A DNA stretch of 64,000 nucleotides from Acanthosepion esculentum (lineage: Eukaryota > Mollusca > Cephalopoda > Sepiida > Sepiidae), in NCBI GenBank assembly GCA_964036315.1, contig OZ038485.1, positions 94,672,951 through 94,736,950 of the forward strand, written 5' to 3'. Under the pieces are notes generated by a model that was not told where the DNA came from, did not search any database, and saw nothing but the letters and a program-made list of their open reading frames with translations. The position numbers and the translations under genes were made by a program. Below, in pieces: positions 61,301 through 64,000 of the stretch; the stretch's first letter is position 1; each line of letters opens with the position of its first letter.

Positions 61301-62304
61301 TGTATCAGTCTGTCAACAACCAGACACAAAATTTTTATTCTATAATGCCTGATGTGTGATATTCTCCAAGGAATAAAGTGCCTTTACAATCAAGGAGTTT
61401 ATGTAAAAAATACTTATTGTGAAAAATAAATGGTTTCTTCACCATAAGGCTACAGACTTACCAATGTACCTACATATAGAAAAGAAAAAAAAACGAGTAA
61501 TATACAACACTGACTGGACTCATTGCAGCTGTAAATGTTTTTCATCTACAGCCAGCTAATGTGATCATGATGCTCTTGAAGGCTAATTTAGTAACGCTAG
61601 CTTAGCCATTTCCAACCAAAACATTATTGCATTGTAGTCTCTGTCACAGTCATAGTAGGGTACCATGAGCAAGTCATATAGTCATAGTAGGATACTACAG
61701 TAGAGGAAGAACTCCAGTTTCATTCCATAAGGAAATCTAATAATCTCTGAGTTTTAAAGCTGCAAAGAGACTAATGTATAGTTCTTAAAAGGTTTCAACA
61801 GAATGGTATTTAAACCATTTCTAAACTTCCAAAACAAGAAACTTAAAGATGCTATAATAAACAAAAGAGAAACATTACAAGAAAATAACTACACACATAT
61901 ACAGAATTCTACAAAATATTACAACATCTATAGCAGCCACACTTTATATATAAAGCTTACAGGGCACATATTGTATGTATATTATAAAGTAAGCAGAACA
62001 CAGAACTTACAGCAAATGTTCACTGACTGAAGAAAAATGGTTTCCTCGTGTTTGCTCTATGAAAAACTGAATAACAATTCAGCACAAATACGAGTCCAGT
62101 TAAGCATTACATCTCTAAGAACATGAAATAGCCAAGTCAGAAGAATTAAACACTCATGCCCATGCACACCAGAAAAGCCTTACATCTTATTCAAGATTAG
62201 AGAGACAAAACTGAGATTAGCCAGAAAGGCAAACAATTTTAATCCTTTCATTTTTTTTTTTTCACCATGTTTCATATTGCAAATATATGTGGGATATTTA
62301 GAAA
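61299..62304. other. non-coding stretch, no gene seen
   Basis: A short direct repeat, GTCATAGTAGG, at 61649 and 61681. No recognisable gene. Confidence 0.5.
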
Positions 62305-62585
62305 GTCTGACTGGTTTACAGCTATATCACATTGAAACATTGGTTCTCATACAATCACAAAAGTTAAGCAACATCAAGCCTTGTCATTACCTAGATGGGC
62401 AACTACTTGGGAATACCAGGTGCTGTAAACTTGAATGTGTAGCTGGTGTAACAGATAACGGTTCAGAATTGGAAATCATTTGGTTCATTATATTCACTTT
62501 CTCACAAATACCCTTGAAAAAGGCATGAATCTACCTCTTCTCCCGCCCCCAGTTATGGGTTAATTCGTAGGACTTGTATCAGTAA
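62305..62585 (+). mobile_element. 5S-headed SINE
   Basis: 62310-62425 follows 5S rRNA: TATATCACATTGAAACATTG, a TTCTCATACAATCACAAAAG stretch, GTTAAGCAACATCAAGCCTT, GATGGGCAACTACTTGGGAA and TACCAGGTGCTGTAAACTTG. It then joins the SINE body (GTAACAGATAACGGTTC, CCCTTGAAAAAGGCATGAAT, AGTTATGGGTTAATTCG). Not a functional 5S gene: it is diverged and fused to a SINE body. Confidence 0.85.
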
Positions 62586-64000
62586 ATCACTATTATCTCA
62601 AAAAAATCATTACAATCTAAAATCATTTTCTGGCTTTAAATAACCTGTAAAAGGTTGAGAAATTGTAAAATAAAAAAAAAATCAAATTTAGAAAGTCTTA
62701 CAAAATACACAAAAGCAAAACTGACATATTTTGAAAACTGAAAATTACTTGGCAAAATTATCACATTAAGAAAATAATATCCTGACAGAGTCAAGTATCT
62801 GCATTTTAAAATAATTTGTCTGTGATAGCATAATTATATGAAGCAAGGATGAAAAATATGGATCTCAGATTATTTTGCAGAAAACCAAAGTTTTCTGTTG
62901 TACCTGGGCAGGCTAAGATATATGAGATGATTATTTAATCAAAGTACATTCAAGGTTTTTATGTCAACATGATAATGTAATTGCATTGCTTACTGTATAT
63001 ATTTTATTTTATTCATTATTTCTAAACATTGTGCTGTTCCTTATTTTATTTTCCATACACACAATAAAAATTAATTCACACCACGGGTATCAAAAAGATA
63101 CAACTGCACGGGAATTCACTCCTCACCATACCCTGTGGGGTCAAAAACAAGAACGGCGCACCCAAAAGTTTGGACATAGTGAAAAGCACACCACGTGGTA
63201 AAAAAATATGATTTATTGACCTATCAGGGCTCGACATAAGAAACCCATATCTTAATCTCCCCAGAGCCTCACCATTCAGATATAAGGAAGGTAGAAACTC
63301 TCATCAGACCAGAGGGAGAACAGCGACAAGCCGACATTAAAGCGACACGGACTGCTTCGAATACACACACAGAGAATTCAGCAGTTCACACAACAGGCAG
63401 TATCGCGTATCAGTGAACATTCCTTCACCCTCTCTTTCTTTCATCTCGCTCGCTACACATCGTCCTACCTTTTCCCTCTCACATTTCCAGTGCCTTTCTT
63501 TCTCCTTTTCTTCCACTGCTTTACGGACAATTTCATTTTTGTACAAAAAAAATAATTCTTATATTTTTTTTTACGAAAATAAACAAAAGTTTATTTTGCT
63601 TTATTTGTAGTGTATTTTCCTTTTATTATTTGTCTGAGGGACTTCTTTGCACCCTCAACAACATAGATATCAAAAAGGAAATCTTTTATTTCAAAACAGA
63701 TTATTGGTCACCAAAATAAAATAAAAACATTGTAGGGATGCAAAGGGCAGTTATCTCCCTTTGGTTCAGACACACTCACGAGAGTCATGTGACAGTAGGG
63801 CAGGTTGATTTTACCACTTTTTTTTTATAGAAAATCAACATTGCACTTGGTGCAAAAGCAGGGGTTTGATGGGGTTTGATGTGGTAATTATCAACACCAC
63901 AAATTAGATTCGTAGCTTTTACCAATTTTTAGTTTTAAAGATCTGGAAAAATGTACAGAAATACCTAATTTCTGCAGGTTTTGGTACAGACAGACTTCAA
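62586..64000. other. mostly non-repetitive end of window; slightly GC-richer block at 63100-63530
   Basis: No exon could be recognised. The block at 63100-63530 has more CpG (GAACGGCGCACCC, CAGCGACAAGCCGAC) than its surroundings. It could hold a promoter or first exon of the minus-strand gene, but no donor-flanked ORF supports this. A GTTATCTCCCTTTG motif sits at 63752-63765. Confidence 0.35.

Noticed and set aside
62305..62430. Functional 5S rRNA gene
   Set aside because: Diverged at many conserved positions and fused to a SINE body; a second similarly fused copy lies at 28265.

Overview
The window looks like animal nuclear DNA with long introns. It is AT-rich, very dense in microsatellites and dispersed repeats, and has no bacterial-style gene packing. 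The mix of mariner-type DNA transposons, jockey-like and RTE-like LINE tails, LINE 3' ends encoding C2H2 fingers, 5S-headed and tRNA-headed SINEs and huge TA/GT arrays points to a mollusc, most likely a cephalopod. This is an inference from repeat style, not from a search.

I can support one host gene. Five exons on the minus strand (30359-30250, 12906-12845, 9768-9681, 7778-7706, 4826-4668) join in matching phases into 163 codons plus stop. They encode the zinc-binding DHHC domain, two membrane spans and the C-terminal tail of a DHHC palmitoyltransferase of the ZDHHC3/7-like type. The N-terminal exons (first two membrane spans, DPG motif) were not found. They lie in 30.4-64 kb unrecognised, or beyond the window. 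All introns have GT-AG ends; the largest is 17.3 kb.

Almost everything else is repeats. 0-4.6 kb: SINEs, a LINE tail and a 58-bp array, 3' of the gene. 4.8-30.2 kb (introns): a 540-bp TA/TATG array, a 26-bp minisatellite, a truncated LINE, a palindromic MITE family on both sides of the 62-nt exon, a nested LINE plus mariner, two deleted mariners, and a foldback element with 207-bp arms around a purine-rich array. 30.4-64 kb (upstream): a deleted transposon with a DUF4817-like ORF, about 1 kb of nearly pure purine 23-bp minisatellite, RTE-like and jockey-like LINE fragments, a 79-bp Hsmar1/MADE1-like palindrome, a probable solo LTR, two more inverted-repeat elements and several SINEs.

The points most worth checking are the inverted MITE copies bracketing a frame-critical exon, the intronic foldback, SINEs that join a 5S rRNA-like head to a tRNA-type body, and a SINE and a LINE that share the same 3' end. 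No CRISPR array, viral genome or bacterial-type operon is present.
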